Virus record (IMG/VR): IMGVR_UViG_3300027608_000139
Coordinates: 1-25,584 of that record
Source of the DNA: a virus
DNA: 25,584 bases
Direction: 5' to 3' (one strand)
In this document: positions 5,140 through 12,612 of the stretch, in pieces
How the letters are laid out: each line of letters opens with the position of its first letter
Position numbering within the stretch: position 1 is the first letter of the stretch
Made by a program: the position numbers and the translations under genes
The notes under the pieces: model-generated
What the model saw: the letters and a program-made list of their open reading frames with translations, nothing else
What the model was told of the DNA's origin: nothing
Databases searched by the model: none

Positions 5140-5922
5140 TTACGTTACGTTATAGTTGGTTACATATTTCTCTTTAATAGCTTCAAAGAAGTCAATATCT
5201 TCTTGTGTTAGCTCCGCTTCTTCTATATCTTGCCTAAATTTTCTGGTGAAATCTTCTAACTGTTGAAATTCACCTTCATACTTAAAAAACTTTGTTATTT
5301 TTTTAGTATCGTAAGCATCCATTATAATATGATATCTAGGCTCATCGGAATCATTTCTAATTTGATGCCACAAATTCACCCAAACAATGTATGCTGATCC
5401 ATCGGCCGGCATATGTAAATTTTTTCCTTGACATATATGAACACACTTTTTGTTTGTCCATAATGGTATGTGTATTCTGGCCATATAATCTGTTGTTTCA
5501 GCATCTTTGTGCACCAAGCTCTTACAATGAGGCTGTAAACAAGTTATTCTTACTCGCCTTGGTTCAAATCCCAAATCTTTCAATTTATCTACAACCTTTT
5601 TAATTTCTCCGACACAAGCTTGAGTTGGTCTATCGTGCTCCAAACTGTGAGCAATATTAAAATGTTTGTACGACTTCATAATCAATTCTCTTGTCGGTAG
5701 AAAATTTTCTAATTTTAATCCATGTTCATGCTGAACAACTTCCCAACCATCTTTCCAATCACCACGCCTACTCAAAATACTCCAACCACCAAACCCATGA
5801 TAATTTTGTGTTTCAAATTCTTCACCTTGAACAACTTGATCACCTAGAGGAAAAACACTTTCTTCTACTTCTTTTCTTAATTTTTCAATATCAAATTGAA
5901 TATCTAATTTTTCATACCACAT
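5140..5922 (-). CDS. Aspartyl/asparaginyl beta-hydroxylase-like 2OG-Fe(II) oxygenase
   Basis: A 260-residue protein with the jelly-roll oxygenase signature. His138 and Asp140 (in VHKDAET) and distal His186 (NLWHQIRN) form the iron facial triad. Arg197 in EPRYHIIMD is placed to bind 2-oxoglutarate. The combination of HxD, IHIPLWTN and a WVNLWHQIRNDSDEPRYHI segment matches the aspartyl/asparaginyl hydroxylase branch, which hydroxylates protein side chains, but other phage members have unknown substrates. It is the last oxygenase of four, its start overlapping the previous gene by 11 nt. A protein substrate, perhaps a virion protein from the same operon, is inference. Confidence 0.85.
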   Translation of the reverse strand: MWYEKLDIQFDIEKLRKEVEESVFPLGDQVVQGEEFETQNYHGFGGWSILSRRGDWKDGWEVVQHEHGLKLENFLPTRELIMKSYKHFNIAHSLEHDRPTQACVGEIKKVVDKLKDLGFEPRRVRITCLQPHCKSLVHKDAETTDYMARIHIPLWTNKKCVHICQGKNLHMPADGSAYIVWVNLWHQIRNDSDEPRYHIIMDAYDTKKITKFFKYEGEFQQLEDFTRKFRQDIEEAELTQEDIDFFEAIKEKYVTNYNVT

Positions 5923-6547
5923 TTTTTTGTTTTTCTTTCATTTCTATAAAATTGTTCAATAGATTAGTTGAAAATGTTTGCATATCGGTAGACAATGAAA
6001 TTCTCATATTTTTAGATTTATTAACATCTACAGAATGTAAAACATATGATGGAAAAAATACAAGTTTTCCTGGTTTCGGTATTATTTTTTTAAATTTAGC
6101 TCCATTAACATTTTTATAAACCTCTTTGTCCCAATCTACACCACCACGGGGATCAATTAATAATAGGTCACCACAATCATCATCTGTTTGTATATAGTAT
6201 GTTGCTGTTATTTTACTACCTCCATGATCATGTATTGCCATGGATTGTCCAGGTAAACTATAGTTAACCCAACCTCTTGTGTGATGAAATTCATATTCAT
6301 CATAATTTTTTGCAACATAATCATAAGTAAGTTCTGTCACCATTTTAATTATATAATCATTTAATGATTTTACATAAGGTGTATTCATCACCCATATATT
6401 AGAATCTTTGATATTTTTAATTTTTTCATCTGTGTAAAAATATTTCAATTCACTTAATAAATTATCATTAAATTTTTCATCAAAATCTGTTTGTATTTCC
6501 CACACCGGTGTCACCCACCAATCATTACGAATTATATTCATAGACAT
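5912..6547 (-). CDS. 2OG-Fe(II) oxygenase, TIGR02466-like
   Basis: A 211-residue protein. The proximal iron motif is HDHGGSK (His106 to His108), followed by TATYYIQ, then LLLIDPRG, and a distal His171 in FPSYVLHSV, with Arg182 in MRISLSTD for 2-oxoglutarate. The N-terminus WVTPVWEIQT resembles the start of the putative 2OG-Fe(II) oxygenase family (TIGR02466), common in marine T4-like phages. It is clearly paralogous to the 241-residue protein two genes upstream: both share W-x-PVW/PIW-E-x-QT, YYIQ, KLVFxPSYVLHxV and RISLSTD blocks. Substrate unknown. Confidence 0.86.
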   Translation of the reverse strand: MSMNIIRNDWWVTPVWEIQTDFDEKFNDNLLSELKYFYTDEKIKNIKDSNIWVMNTPYVKSLNDYIIKMVTELTYDYVAKNYDEYEFHHTRGWVNYSLPGQSMAIHDHGGSKITATYYIQTDDDCGDLLLIDPRGGVDWDKEVYKNVNGAKFKKIIPKPGKLVFFPSYVLHSVDVNKSKNMRISLSTDMQTFSTNLLNNFIEMKEKQKNVV

Positions 6548-7077
6548 CCAGTTTCTTTTAACATCTCACACACCGATTCATAATTATGTTTTCTTGTGCC
6601 TAAAGTTACGGCTTTTCTAAAAGGTTCTTCTTTATCCGATTCGACACTATGAATTTTCTTAACATTTAATACCCAAACTTCCATTGGTTGTGCCACGAAA
6701 CTACCAACTTCTTTTAATTGCTCTTTTTTGTATATGAATCCATTTGTTTGATTTTTTATTTGAAATATCTGCAAATCATCTACCAAAGGTTCATAATATA
6801 TCGTTTTACAGTTATCAGTTTCAATGTAAAAATTAATTGTGGTTAATATATCACTATCTGTATGTGGTGGTATATTTCGATTGATGGTCATAACAGTTAA
6901 ATAAAAATCTTCCCAATATTTTTTAGGTAAAATCTTATACATTATTTCGGGTTCAGGTGACCATATCTTTTTATAATCTATACCTTTATTATCAACACCC
7001 GTAAACGTATTCAACCCCTGTGTAACGGCATATATGGGTTTAGAAAACTCATAATTTAACTTTGTGAACATTTCCAT
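6538..7077 (-). CDS. Divergent 2OG-Fe(II) oxygenase-like protein
   Basis: A 179-residue protein with a plausible oxygenase core. His72 and Asp74 occur in IPPHTDSD, followed by TTINFYIET, a distal His143 in VKKIHSV, and Arg154 ten residues later in EPFRKAVTLG. This HxD...H...R order and spacing match 2OG-Fe(II) enzymes, though the rest is not close to its neighbours. The stop and start overlaps with both neighbours (10 and 22 nt) show co-translation. M3 (MFTKLNYEF) is an alternative start. Call rests on motif geometry, so it is less certain than the flanking oxygenases. Confidence 0.68.
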   Translation of the reverse strand: MEMFTKLNYEFSKPIYAVTQGLNTFTGVDNKGIDYKKIWSPEPEIMYKILPKKYWEDFYLTVMTINRNIPPHTDSDILTTINFYIETDNCKTIYYEPLVDDLQIFQIKNQTNGFIYKKEQLKEVGSFVAQPMEVWVLNVKKIHSVESDKEEPFRKAVTLGTRKHNYESVCEMLKETGCL

Positions 7078-7781
7078 TCTTTAATTTTTTTCATTCGACT
7101 GGCCCAACTTTTTAATATTACAGTATTATTGGTGTTTTTGTCAACCACCTTTCGTAAATCGGTAGATAAAGATATACGTAAATCATTTGATTTATTCTCC
7201 GTTACACCATGAAGAACATATGATGGTGTAAAGACCAATTTACCTTCAATAGGTTTGATTCTTCGTTCTTTCACTACAGGCGTACCGGTTAAAGTGGTGT
7301 TTTTCCAATCAATTGCGTTGGAACTGTCAAATAGTACCAACTCTCCACATCCTTCTGGTGCTTGTATGTAATATGTGGCCGCAATAGCGGATTCTGTATG
7401 GCCATGTACTTCTAAACCTTCTCCCGGTTCATGCACATTAACCCAGCCAAAGAAGTGCTCACAACCTTTAAGGTTTAACATTCTGATTTCTGGAATTTGT
7501 TGGGTTATTGTTTTTGTAACAATATCAATAATTTCTTGTTTGATAATGTTTAGATTGGGCTTGTCATAATCCCATATGCTGTCTTTTGGTTTTTTATCTT
7601 GGCCAGTGGCGATGCCATAACCTATACTATAAATTTCGTCTAGTAGTTTTTTATTGAATTCTGCATTAAATTTTGTTTGAACTTCCCATATTGGAGATTT
7701 CCAAAATAAGTTTTGCGCATTTTGATACCAGTGAAACTTTTCACGGTCATTCAGTTGTTCTATTTGATTTCCACTCATCAT
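7056..7781 (-). CDS. 2OG-Fe(II) oxygenase, TIGR02466-like (second paralogue)
   Basis: A 241-residue paralogue of the 211-residue oxygenase. It has His126 and His128 in EVHGHTESA, then AATYYIQ, LVLFDSS, distal His191 in FTPSYVLHGV and Arg202 in LRISLSTD. In this protein the proximal motif is HGH, so a carboxylate ligand in the usual HxD position is missing, as in the paralogue, where HDH offers an Asp between the two histidines. The start overlaps the previous gene by 35 nt with no clear ribosome-binding site. Translation may depend on coupling, and the true start is uncertain. Confidence 0.82.
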   Translation of the reverse strand: MMSGNQIEQLNDREKFHWYQNAQNLFWKSPIWEVQTKFNAEFNKKLLDEIYSIGYGIATGQDKKPKDSIWDYDKPNLNIIKQEIIDIVTKTITQQIPEIRMLNLKGCEHFFGWVNVHEPGEGLEVHGHTESAIAATYYIQAPEGCGELVLFDSSNAIDWKNTTLTGTPVVKERRIKPIEGKLVFTPSYVLHGVTENKSNDLRISLSTDLRKVVDKNTNNTVILKSWASRMKKIKEWKCSQS

Positions 7782-8073
7782 ATGCCATAATCAAAGGTTG
7801 TGCTTGCTCACGATTAATTCGAACTTCTGTACTCATTTCCGAAGCTGTGTTTGCTGTCTGCCATGGTGTGCCTTTGATGTGGTCCAATATCGGGTGATTG
7901 CCAGCATTTAATAATTCGGACAACACATTCACATGAGTTGTTAACATGGTAAAGACGTTTGCACGTTGTTCTTCAGGTAAATTTAGTATTGCATTGAAAA
8001 AAATATTGTTGAAGTAGTAATCAACATACTCATGCAATAAATCTCTCTCGATGACGATTTCATTTTCATTCAT
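7747..8073 (-). CDS. Unknown small protein between the tail-type protein and the oxygenases
   Basis: A 108-residue protein, acidic and mostly helical in appearance, beginning MNENEIVIERDLLHEYVDYYF. There is no recognisable enzymatic motif, signal peptide or membrane helix. The start overlaps the Cys-rich gene by 8 nt (ATGAATGA) and its end overlaps the first oxygenase, so it belongs to the same late operon. A chaperone or adaptor for the neighbouring Cys-rich protein is conceivable but nothing in the sequence shows it. Confidence 0.75.
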   Translation of the reverse strand: MNENEIVIERDLLHEYVDYYFNNIFFNAILNLPEEQRANVFTMLTTHVNVLSELLNAGNHPILDHIKGTPWQTANTASEMSTEVRINREQAQPLIMAYDEWKSNRTTE

Positions 8074-9013
8074 TGTATTTTTTCCTTATGAATAATTTAT
8101 TATTAAATAATTTAACTATTTTAGAATAAATTTCTGCTGAGTAATATGTTCCCGCAAATGTAATCCAAATAAAATATACGGTCAATAAACCAACTGGTTT
8201 ATTTTTATTTGGTAACTTACCTACCAAACGGCTAATTGGTCGACCAACACGCATCAATATACGGCCAATATCATTATCTCTATTCACAATATTCATAATA
8301 TAAGCCATATGTTGCGACCAAGGAGTTGCTATACGGTGAGCCCACTTAATAAATTTTTGTTTTTCAGCTTTTTTACGTTCATCTTTGGACATCCAAAGCA
8401 TAAAGTCCGGAGATTTGCCTTCCATGCCATCAACAATAACTTGAGCCCAACGAATATAACCAGCATAAACTTCTGGATCATTTTCTCTCAACCAATTACC
8501 ATATTTTTGGTCAGCATAAAAAATATCATGGGGCATCATACCGAGTTGATATAATTTATGACAAATAATTTTTGAACAATTACAAGCTTGAGCATAACAT
8601 TGAAAACTTGTACAATTATATGTTGGTGGCGGTTGTTGATTACAATTTCCTGTTTGTAACCATGATTGGCTATCACAATTTGCACAATTAATAGCTCCAC
8701 AATTAGCACACACATGGCAATTTTGACTTTGATCACCGCATCCACAATTACAATTTGATGGGTCAACTACAGGACAATTTCCTGAAGCGCAGTTTTCACA
8801 GCAATTATTAATTCCCGTGCCGTTGCAATTTCCTGCAGTATTTTTTTGAAAATAACTTAGGCCATAAAATCCAGCCATATTAGGAGTACCTGGTCGTATA
8901 GACGGCAACACTAAATTGTTTAAAAAATTTAAATCACTAGAATATGTTGATGATTGACCAATTTCTTGATTAATTTGCGATACGGATATTGGTCCAGATG
9001 ATGGTAATGTCAT
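8066..9013 (-). CDS. Tail-type protein with a 19-cysteine central region
   Basis: A 315-residue protein in three parts. Residues 1-55 (LPSSGPISVSQINQE ... LPSIRPGTPNMAGFYGLSYF) follow the LPxSGPISxSxI...FYG pattern common at the start of phage tail or fibre-associated proteins. Residues 63-151 contain 19 cysteines (63, 71, 72, 75, 80, 88, 90, 92, 99, 102, 105, 110, 113, 124, 134, 139, 144, 146, 151), many in NC/CN pairs. Residues 155-270 are a compact, Trp-rich helical region (LGMMPHDIFYADQKYGNWL, GYIRWAQVIVDGM, WAHRIATPWSQHMAY). A hydrophobic helix (about 274-291) and a basic end follow. A late promoter TATAAATA lies 28 nt upstream. Likely virion-associated; the cysteine region may be disulfide-bonded, metal-binding or enzymatically modified. 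Confidence 0.82.
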   Translation of the reverse strand: MTLPSSGPISVSQINQEIGQSSTYSSDLNFLNNLVLPSIRPGTPNMAGFYGLSYFQKNTAGNCNGTGINNCCENCASGNCPVVDPSNCNCGCGDQSQNCHVCANCGAINCANCDSQSWLQTGNCNQQPPPTYNCTSFQCYAQACNCSKIICHKLYQLGMMPHDIFYADQKYGNWLRENDPEVYAGYIRWAQVIVDGMEGKSPDFMLWMSKDERKKAEKQKFIKWAHRIATPWSQHMAYIMNIVNRDNDIGRILMRVGRPISRLVGKLPNKNKPVGLLTVYFIWITFAGTYYSAEIYSKIVKLFNNKLFIRKKYNE

Positions 9014-9040
9014 TTTTACGTCCTAATCTTTATTATTCAG

Positions 9041-9048
9041 TATTTATA
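9041..9048 (-). promoter_or_regulatory. T4-type late promoter (TATAAATA)
   Basis: An exact TATAAATA lies on the minus strand, overlapping the stop codon of the radical-SAM gene (9046-9044). With a start about 6 nt downstream, transcription would begin near 9035, 22 nt before the Cys-rich ATG. An AGGA site lies in between. It would place the Cys-rich protein, the 108-residue protein and the four oxygenases in one late operon, separating them from the radical-SAM gene upstream. Confidence 0.8.
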
Positions 9049-10495
9049 TTGTTTCTACTTTGGATTTTCCGTAAATTTCGACACCTTCAATCACACCAAT
9101 CTTCTCACTAATTATTTTGATAGGTATAATTTTCTTTTTCAAATCTTCCTTATGTTCGTAAATTGTACCAAAAATATCTTGCCTTTCGAGTGGTAGACCA
9201 TCACCTTTTATGAGTGTTGGTATATAACCTGTTATATCCTGTATAGCTAAAACAAAAAATGGTATGTTATCCGAATATGAATTTGCACAAGATATGTCCC
9301 AAAATTTTTCATCCAAAAACATACAGGCACCCTTACAAATATGTAGTACAGGACAACCAGAACATTCTTTACGGTTCGACCAATGTGTTGATGATTTAAT
9401 TGATACATTATCATAATCTTCTAATGTACCTCCGTGATGCGACTCGCCATTTTTTGACATTTCAAGAGAACTTACGTTTTGGCACGTCATTACATTACCA
9501 CGCAAATCTACAGCTAAAGCTTGTTCTTCATCCATGCCACATTTTTGACCTAAAAAATCCGATTTTCGGTGAGCAAGAACACTTTTGGTAAATTGAAACG
9601 TTTTTTCTTTTGGAATAGTGAATCCAATTTTGCCGCCTGTGGAAAATATGTCAGCAAAAGCCGTTCTTCGATATTCAAAATGGTCTTTTTTTGTTAGTAA
9701 AGAATTTGAAATTCCTTCTTCATCGTAAGCATCTACGATACCTCCTTCACCTAGTGTTACAAATTCATCACCAGTTAAATTCACAAACCATTCATAAACT
9801 TCTTTACGACTTCTATTTTTTGCGTTCATCATAGGATTAAAACTTATTACTTTACCCAAACGTTTCATCATTCTATAAAAACCCAATATTCTTTCTTTTT
9901 GTTCAGGATCGTCAAACGGATCTGGCCCACGAACTGATTGACCAGGTCCATCATGTGAAATGGCCACATCAAAATCATACATCATCAACCAATCAATAAT
10001 ATCATCTGTAAGAATAGATCCGTTTGTAATAACAGAAAATCTTGGTTTTCTTTCCCAATTCTCAAATTTTTCTGCCAACAATTCTGCTAGTGGTTTCATT
10101 GTTTTCCAATAAACAAATGGTTCACCACCCCAAAATTCTATTTTCAATCCTTTACTTTCATCAAATTCTAAAACTTCTAATTTTTTCATAAAAGCATCAA
10201 TGTCTTTTTTAGATGTTTCAGGCATACGTTCAACAAATTTTTGTGAGCAATAATCACAAGAATAATTACAACTTAATCCCATTTGAATTTTAAGTGTTGT
10301 GATTAACTTTGATTTCTTTAAAGGATTGTTTTTATTAAATGCTTTATATGGTTTTGTGTATTCTTTAGGAATTTCAATTGGTTGCGGATATTCATATACG
10401 ATACCATTGGCGTCCTTTAAAATATTGCTCATGTTATCATAATAAAATATTTTCTTATCATCTTTTGATTTTTCAGCGTGTATTTCAAATAACAT
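9044..10495 (-). CDS. Radical SAM enzyme with SPASM domain (peptide/protein-modifying type)
   Basis: A 483-residue protein. The radical SAM cluster motif CNYSCDYC gives Cys76, Cys80 and Cys83 (CX3CX2C), followed by the SAM-binding FWGGEP (121-126) and HDGP (181-184). The C-terminal half has a complete seven-cysteine SPASM set: Cys319, then Gly333-X4-Cys338, then Cys378-X2-Cys381-X5-Cys387-X3-Cys391, and Cys403. SPASM enzymes bind extra iron-sulfur clusters and usually modify peptides or proteins, for example anSME sulfatase maturase, PqqE and thioether-forming maturases. The neighbouring Cys-rich protein is the obvious candidate substrate, but this is inference. AGGAAAAATA precedes the ATG. 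The start overlaps the upstream stop by one base. Confidence 0.92.
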   Translation of the reverse strand: MLFEIHAEKSKDDKKIFYYDNMSNILKDANGIVYEYPQPIEIPKEYTKPYKAFNKNNPLKKSKLITTLKIQMGLSCNYSCDYCSQKFVERMPETSKKDIDAFMKKLEVLEFDESKGLKIEFWGGEPFVYWKTMKPLAELLAEKFENWERKPRFSVITNGSILTDDIIDWLMMYDFDVAISHDGPGQSVRGPDPFDDPEQKERILGFYRMMKRLGKVISFNPMMNAKNRSRKEVYEWFVNLTGDEFVTLGEGGIVDAYDEEGISNSLLTKKDHFEYRRTAFADIFSTGGKIGFTIPKEKTFQFTKSVLAHRKSDFLGQKCGMDEEQALAVDLRGNVMTCQNVSSLEMSKNGESHHGGTLEDYDNVSIKSSTHWSNRKECSGCPVLHICKGACMFLDEKFWDISCANSYSDNIPFFVLAIQDITGYIPTLIKGDGLPLERQDIFGTIYEHKEDLKKKIIPIKIISEKIGVIEGVEIYGKSKVETI

Positions 10496-10758
10496 TATTT
10501 TTCCTGTAATCTTTTAATTGGTCGACTTCTCTTTGTAACTTTATATATTCTATCAATTCCTGCCGAATTTTTTCCTTGTTTTGATATTCGTAATATAGCC
10601 GCTGTTGTTTTGACATCATTCTTTTTTTGCTCATTAAAACTCCTATCGTTATTATTATATTTTGGAATTTTAGAAGCGGATTCTACAGGATTAACTTTGT
10701 CATTATCTGGCCTCCTGATGTTAAGTAGAAGTGGAAGTTGATTGTTCACTATTACCAT
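10495..10758 (-). CDS. Small basic protein, function unknown
   Basis: An 87-residue Lys/Arg/Asn-rich protein (MVIVNNQLPLLLN ... RSFNEQKKNDVKTTAAILRISKQ ... KVTKRSRPIKRLQEK), with no cysteine and a basic tail. It lies immediately upstream of the radical-SAM gene, sharing one base with its start, and overlaps the previous gene by 7 nt. The GTG codon 9 nt downstream is an alternative start. No family is recognised. Position makes an accessory or recognition role for the radical-SAM enzyme possible, but the sequence has no known RiPP-recognition motif that I can see. Confidence 0.6.
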   Translation of the reverse strand: MVIVNNQLPLLLNIRRPDNDKVNPVESASKIPKYNNNDRSFNEQKKNDVKTTAAILRISKQGKNSAGIDRIYKVTKRSRPIKRLQEK

Positions 10759-11033
10759 TCTCTAGGCAACTTTGTCTTGTGTGATTTGTGTAGTGTATTT
10801 CCTGGTACCGTATCTTTAATTCGTTGTATGACACCTTTCTCAAAGGCAGAATCGGCAGTTTTGGTACGAGGAACATTCATACGACCCACGTCACCAAAAA
10901 CTGGTAGGTTCTCGGCTGAATGGTATCGTTGTAAATGTGGATTTGATTGTATGAATTCATCTAACACCGTATATGACATACGGTGTTCTTCGATTGTGTT
11001 TGTTTCTTTATTTAAAAAATCATAGGTTGGCAT
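10752..11033 (-). CDS. Small conserved phage protein, FmdB-like N-terminus
   Basis: A 93-residue protein starting MPTYDFLNKETNTIEEHRMSY. The opening MPTYDF and following beta-hairpin-like segment resemble FmdB-type zinc-ribbon regulators, but the cysteines of that ribbon are missing here, so any metal binding is lost. This shortened, Cys-less form occurs in other T4-like phages as I recall. A basic C-terminus (LHKSHKTKLPREW) follows. It is coupled to its neighbours by overlaps of 1 and 7 nt. Function unknown. Confidence 0.65.
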   Translation of the reverse strand: MPTYDFLNKETNTIEEHRMSYTVLDEFIQSNPHLQRYHSAENLPVFGDVGRMNVPRTKTADSAFEKGVIQRIKDTVPGNTLHKSHKTKLPREW

Positions 11034-11623
11034 TAACTATACTCATGGGCAAGTGATTCATTCATTTTTCGAAACCATTCTTTCATAAAGACTGGTACTT
11101 CTCTTTTATTTATCTTACCTTTCCATGACCAAAGATGTGATTTATTCATACGATAATAGTTATGATAGGATTGTAATGAATTATTCGGCACTTTACACTC
11201 ATCTGGCATGGCAGGTGTGGGGCCAGTAAATGAACCAATTGGACAATTATCCGGTACACGAGCCAAGTCAGGTATCAATCGTGCCGTGGCATGAACTTTA
11301 CCATAACGATATGTAAACTCTTTAAGTAGTTCACACCACATATTATAGAGCCAAGTATAGTTGGCCTTACTTTGGCGAACCCATATGGCTGATGGATGGT
11401 TCATCATCGTAGGCTTCATCAATCGTTCTTCACGTTCATCTGGCAGGCGCCACCGTTTGATATTACGATTATTGGTTGTTTTACCAAGGTACATCTCACC
11501 ATCAAGAACTCGGTGTGCAGTAGAAAGTAACTGAGCATACTCGATTACCATTTTACAAACATGGCGGTCAACGTGCATTTCAGCACACTTCACAGGATTA
11601 TGGTCAAGATAAAATATATTCAT
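11033..11623 (-). CDS. Conserved T4-like phage protein (sometimes labelled pyrimidine-dimer glycosylase-like)
   Basis: A 196-residue protein starting MNIFYLDHNPVKCAEMHVDRHVCKMVIEYAQLLSTAHR. The segment HVDRHVCKMVIEYAQLL, the later HPSAIWVRQSKANYTWLY and an FTGPTPAMPDEC motif are strongly conserved in many marine T4-like phages in my memory. Related sequences are often annotated as pyrimidine-dimer DNA glycosylase or hypothetical. The catalytic N-terminal Thr of T4 DenV is not evident. Treat the enzymatic name as unproven. It overlaps the next gene by 4 nt. Confidence 0.7.
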   Translation of the reverse strand: MNIFYLDHNPVKCAEMHVDRHVCKMVIEYAQLLSTAHRVLDGEMYLGKTTNNRNIKRWRLPDEREERLMKPTMMNHPSAIWVRQSKANYTWLYNMWCELLKEFTYRYGKVHATARLIPDLARVPDNCPIGSFTGPTPAMPDECKVPNNSLQSYHNYYRMNKSHLWSWKGKINKREVPVFMKEWFRKMNESLAHEYS

Positions 11624-11904
11624 AGCATTCTAATTAAACCAATAGTATCAATAGTAGTTAACAAGATGTAGTTAGCAAGCATCCCAAATGATTTCCGAGT
11701 ATAACTAGCCCAAGCATACAGAGCACAACCAGTAATCCAAACAGGATATAAAACAAGTAACGGTGGGTTCGGAACGGTAAGTGCCATAGTAATAGAGCAA
11801 CCAATACTAATAGCCCAAGCCAACAACTCAACAATAAAACGGAAACGACCACTTCGCCAGTCATCACGAATCCAATCAAAGAGATTATAAAATAAATCGT
11901 TCAT
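11620..11904 (-). CDS. Small integral membrane protein
   Basis: A 94-residue protein with about three predicted membrane helices: FIVELLAWAISIGCSITMALTV, LLVLYPVWITGCALYAWA and MLANYILLTTIDTIGLIRML. The N-terminus (MNDLFYNLFDWIRDDWRSGRFR) is amphipathic. The ATG at 11904 is preferred over an upstream GTG because it overlaps the previous stop in a TGATG junction. Similar small multi-pass proteins occur in marine phages, with no assigned role. Candidate for a holin only on size and topology, with no lysis gene next to it. Confidence 0.7.
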   Translation of the reverse strand: MNDLFYNLFDWIRDDWRSGRFRFIVELLAWAISIGCSITMALTVPNPPLLVLYPVWITGCALYAWASYTRKSFGMLANYILLTTIDTIGLIRML

Positions 11905-12185
11905 CAACACTCATCAGATCGAATCAGACTTTTTTTACCATTAAAGATAGAATCTAAATCATCGAGATCAACTTTTTGAATTGGCTCAATTTGGCTGAGA
12001 GATTTCGATTCTTCTACAATTTCTAAATTACCATCGATGTGATATCCACATCCTTTTAAAAAAGTTTCAAATTCACCAATAACGCCATGTAAATGATCGG
12101 CATTAAACTCAAACGTTTTTTTGGTGACAATTGCATCAGCAAATGGCATTGGATCATCTTCACAAATAAATGTAAATCTGCTCAT
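11904..12185 (-). CDS. Unknown 93-residue phage protein
   Basis: An acidic protein starting MSRFTFICEDDPMPFADAI, with a mixed alpha/beta appearance and an Asp-rich segment (KVDLDDLDSIFNGKK) near the C-terminus. No signal, membrane helix or enzyme motif is visible. It overlaps the preceding gene by 4 nt (ATGA) and the next by one base, so it is part of the run of coupled small genes. Function unknown. Confidence 0.7.
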   Translation of the reverse strand: MSRFTFICEDDPMPFADAIVTKKTFEFNADHLHGVIGEFETFLKGCGYHIDGNLEIVEESKSLSQIEPIQKVDLDDLDSIFNGKKSLIRSDEC

Positions 12186-12439
12186 AGTGTTGGAATCTCC
12201 AACGGTTTAGCGCTACCTTTAAGTGCTTTAACACGTTTTGCGATATCTTCACTTGAAACGGTTTGCATAGCGAATTGTTTGAATTCATCATATTCATTTT
12301 TTACTTTTAAAATACCGCCATGTAGCAAAAATAGTGCACAACCACCGGTACTCAAAGGAGCAACTTCACTAACACCATCCAAATTAATAATTACTTTACA
12401 TTCTTTTTCTACTGAATCCACTTCAACAAATAAAGACAT
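12182..12439 (-). CDS. Unknown 85-residue phage protein
   Basis: A small mixed alpha/beta protein (MSLFVEVDSVEKECKVIIN ... STGGCALFLLHGGILKVKNEYDEF). The ATG at 12439 overlaps the upstream stop (TGATG) and has GGAG 7 nt away; a GTG one codon earlier is the alternative. The early beta-strands followed by a single helix resemble a small ligand- or protein-binding fold, but no family is recognised. Confidence 0.7.
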   Translation of the reverse strand: MSLFVEVDSVEKECKVIINLDGVSEVAPLSTGGCALFLLHGGILKVKNEYDEFKQFAMQTVSSEDIAKRVKALKGSAKPLEIPTL

Positions 12440-12612
12440 CACACTTCTCCTTTTTCAGATTTATTTTCTTTTAGTTTGGCCAATTTGGCACGTTTTTCCA
12501 ACACTTCAGCTTCAATCATCATGTTTTTCCAATGGCCTCGTTTATCTGATGGCATCAGAGCAAGCATACGTTTTGTTTCTTTACTTAATTTAAAATCCCC
12601 GTTTGTTTTCAT
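12439..12612 (-). CDS. Small basic helical protein, 57 residues
   Basis: A 57-residue, Lys-rich protein (MKTNGDFKLSKETKRMLALM, then PSDKRGHWKNMMIEAEVLEKRAKLAKLKENKS). It appears to consist of two helices, the second with coiled-coil-like spacing. Its start overlaps the previous gene in an ATGA junction and its stop overlaps the next start, which strongly supports translation. Function unknown. Confidence 0.78.
   Translation of the reverse strand: MKTNGDFKLSKETKRMLALMPSDKRGHWKNMMIEAEVLEKRAKLAKLKENKSEKGEV

Noticed and set aside
8536-8766. A 76-residue minus-strand frame inside the Cys-rich gene
   Set aside because: It is another frame of the repetitive CN-rich region and has no start signal of its own.
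11105-11115. GATAAATA-like late promoter match on the minus strand
   Set aside because: It lies inside a conserved coding region with no gene start nearby.
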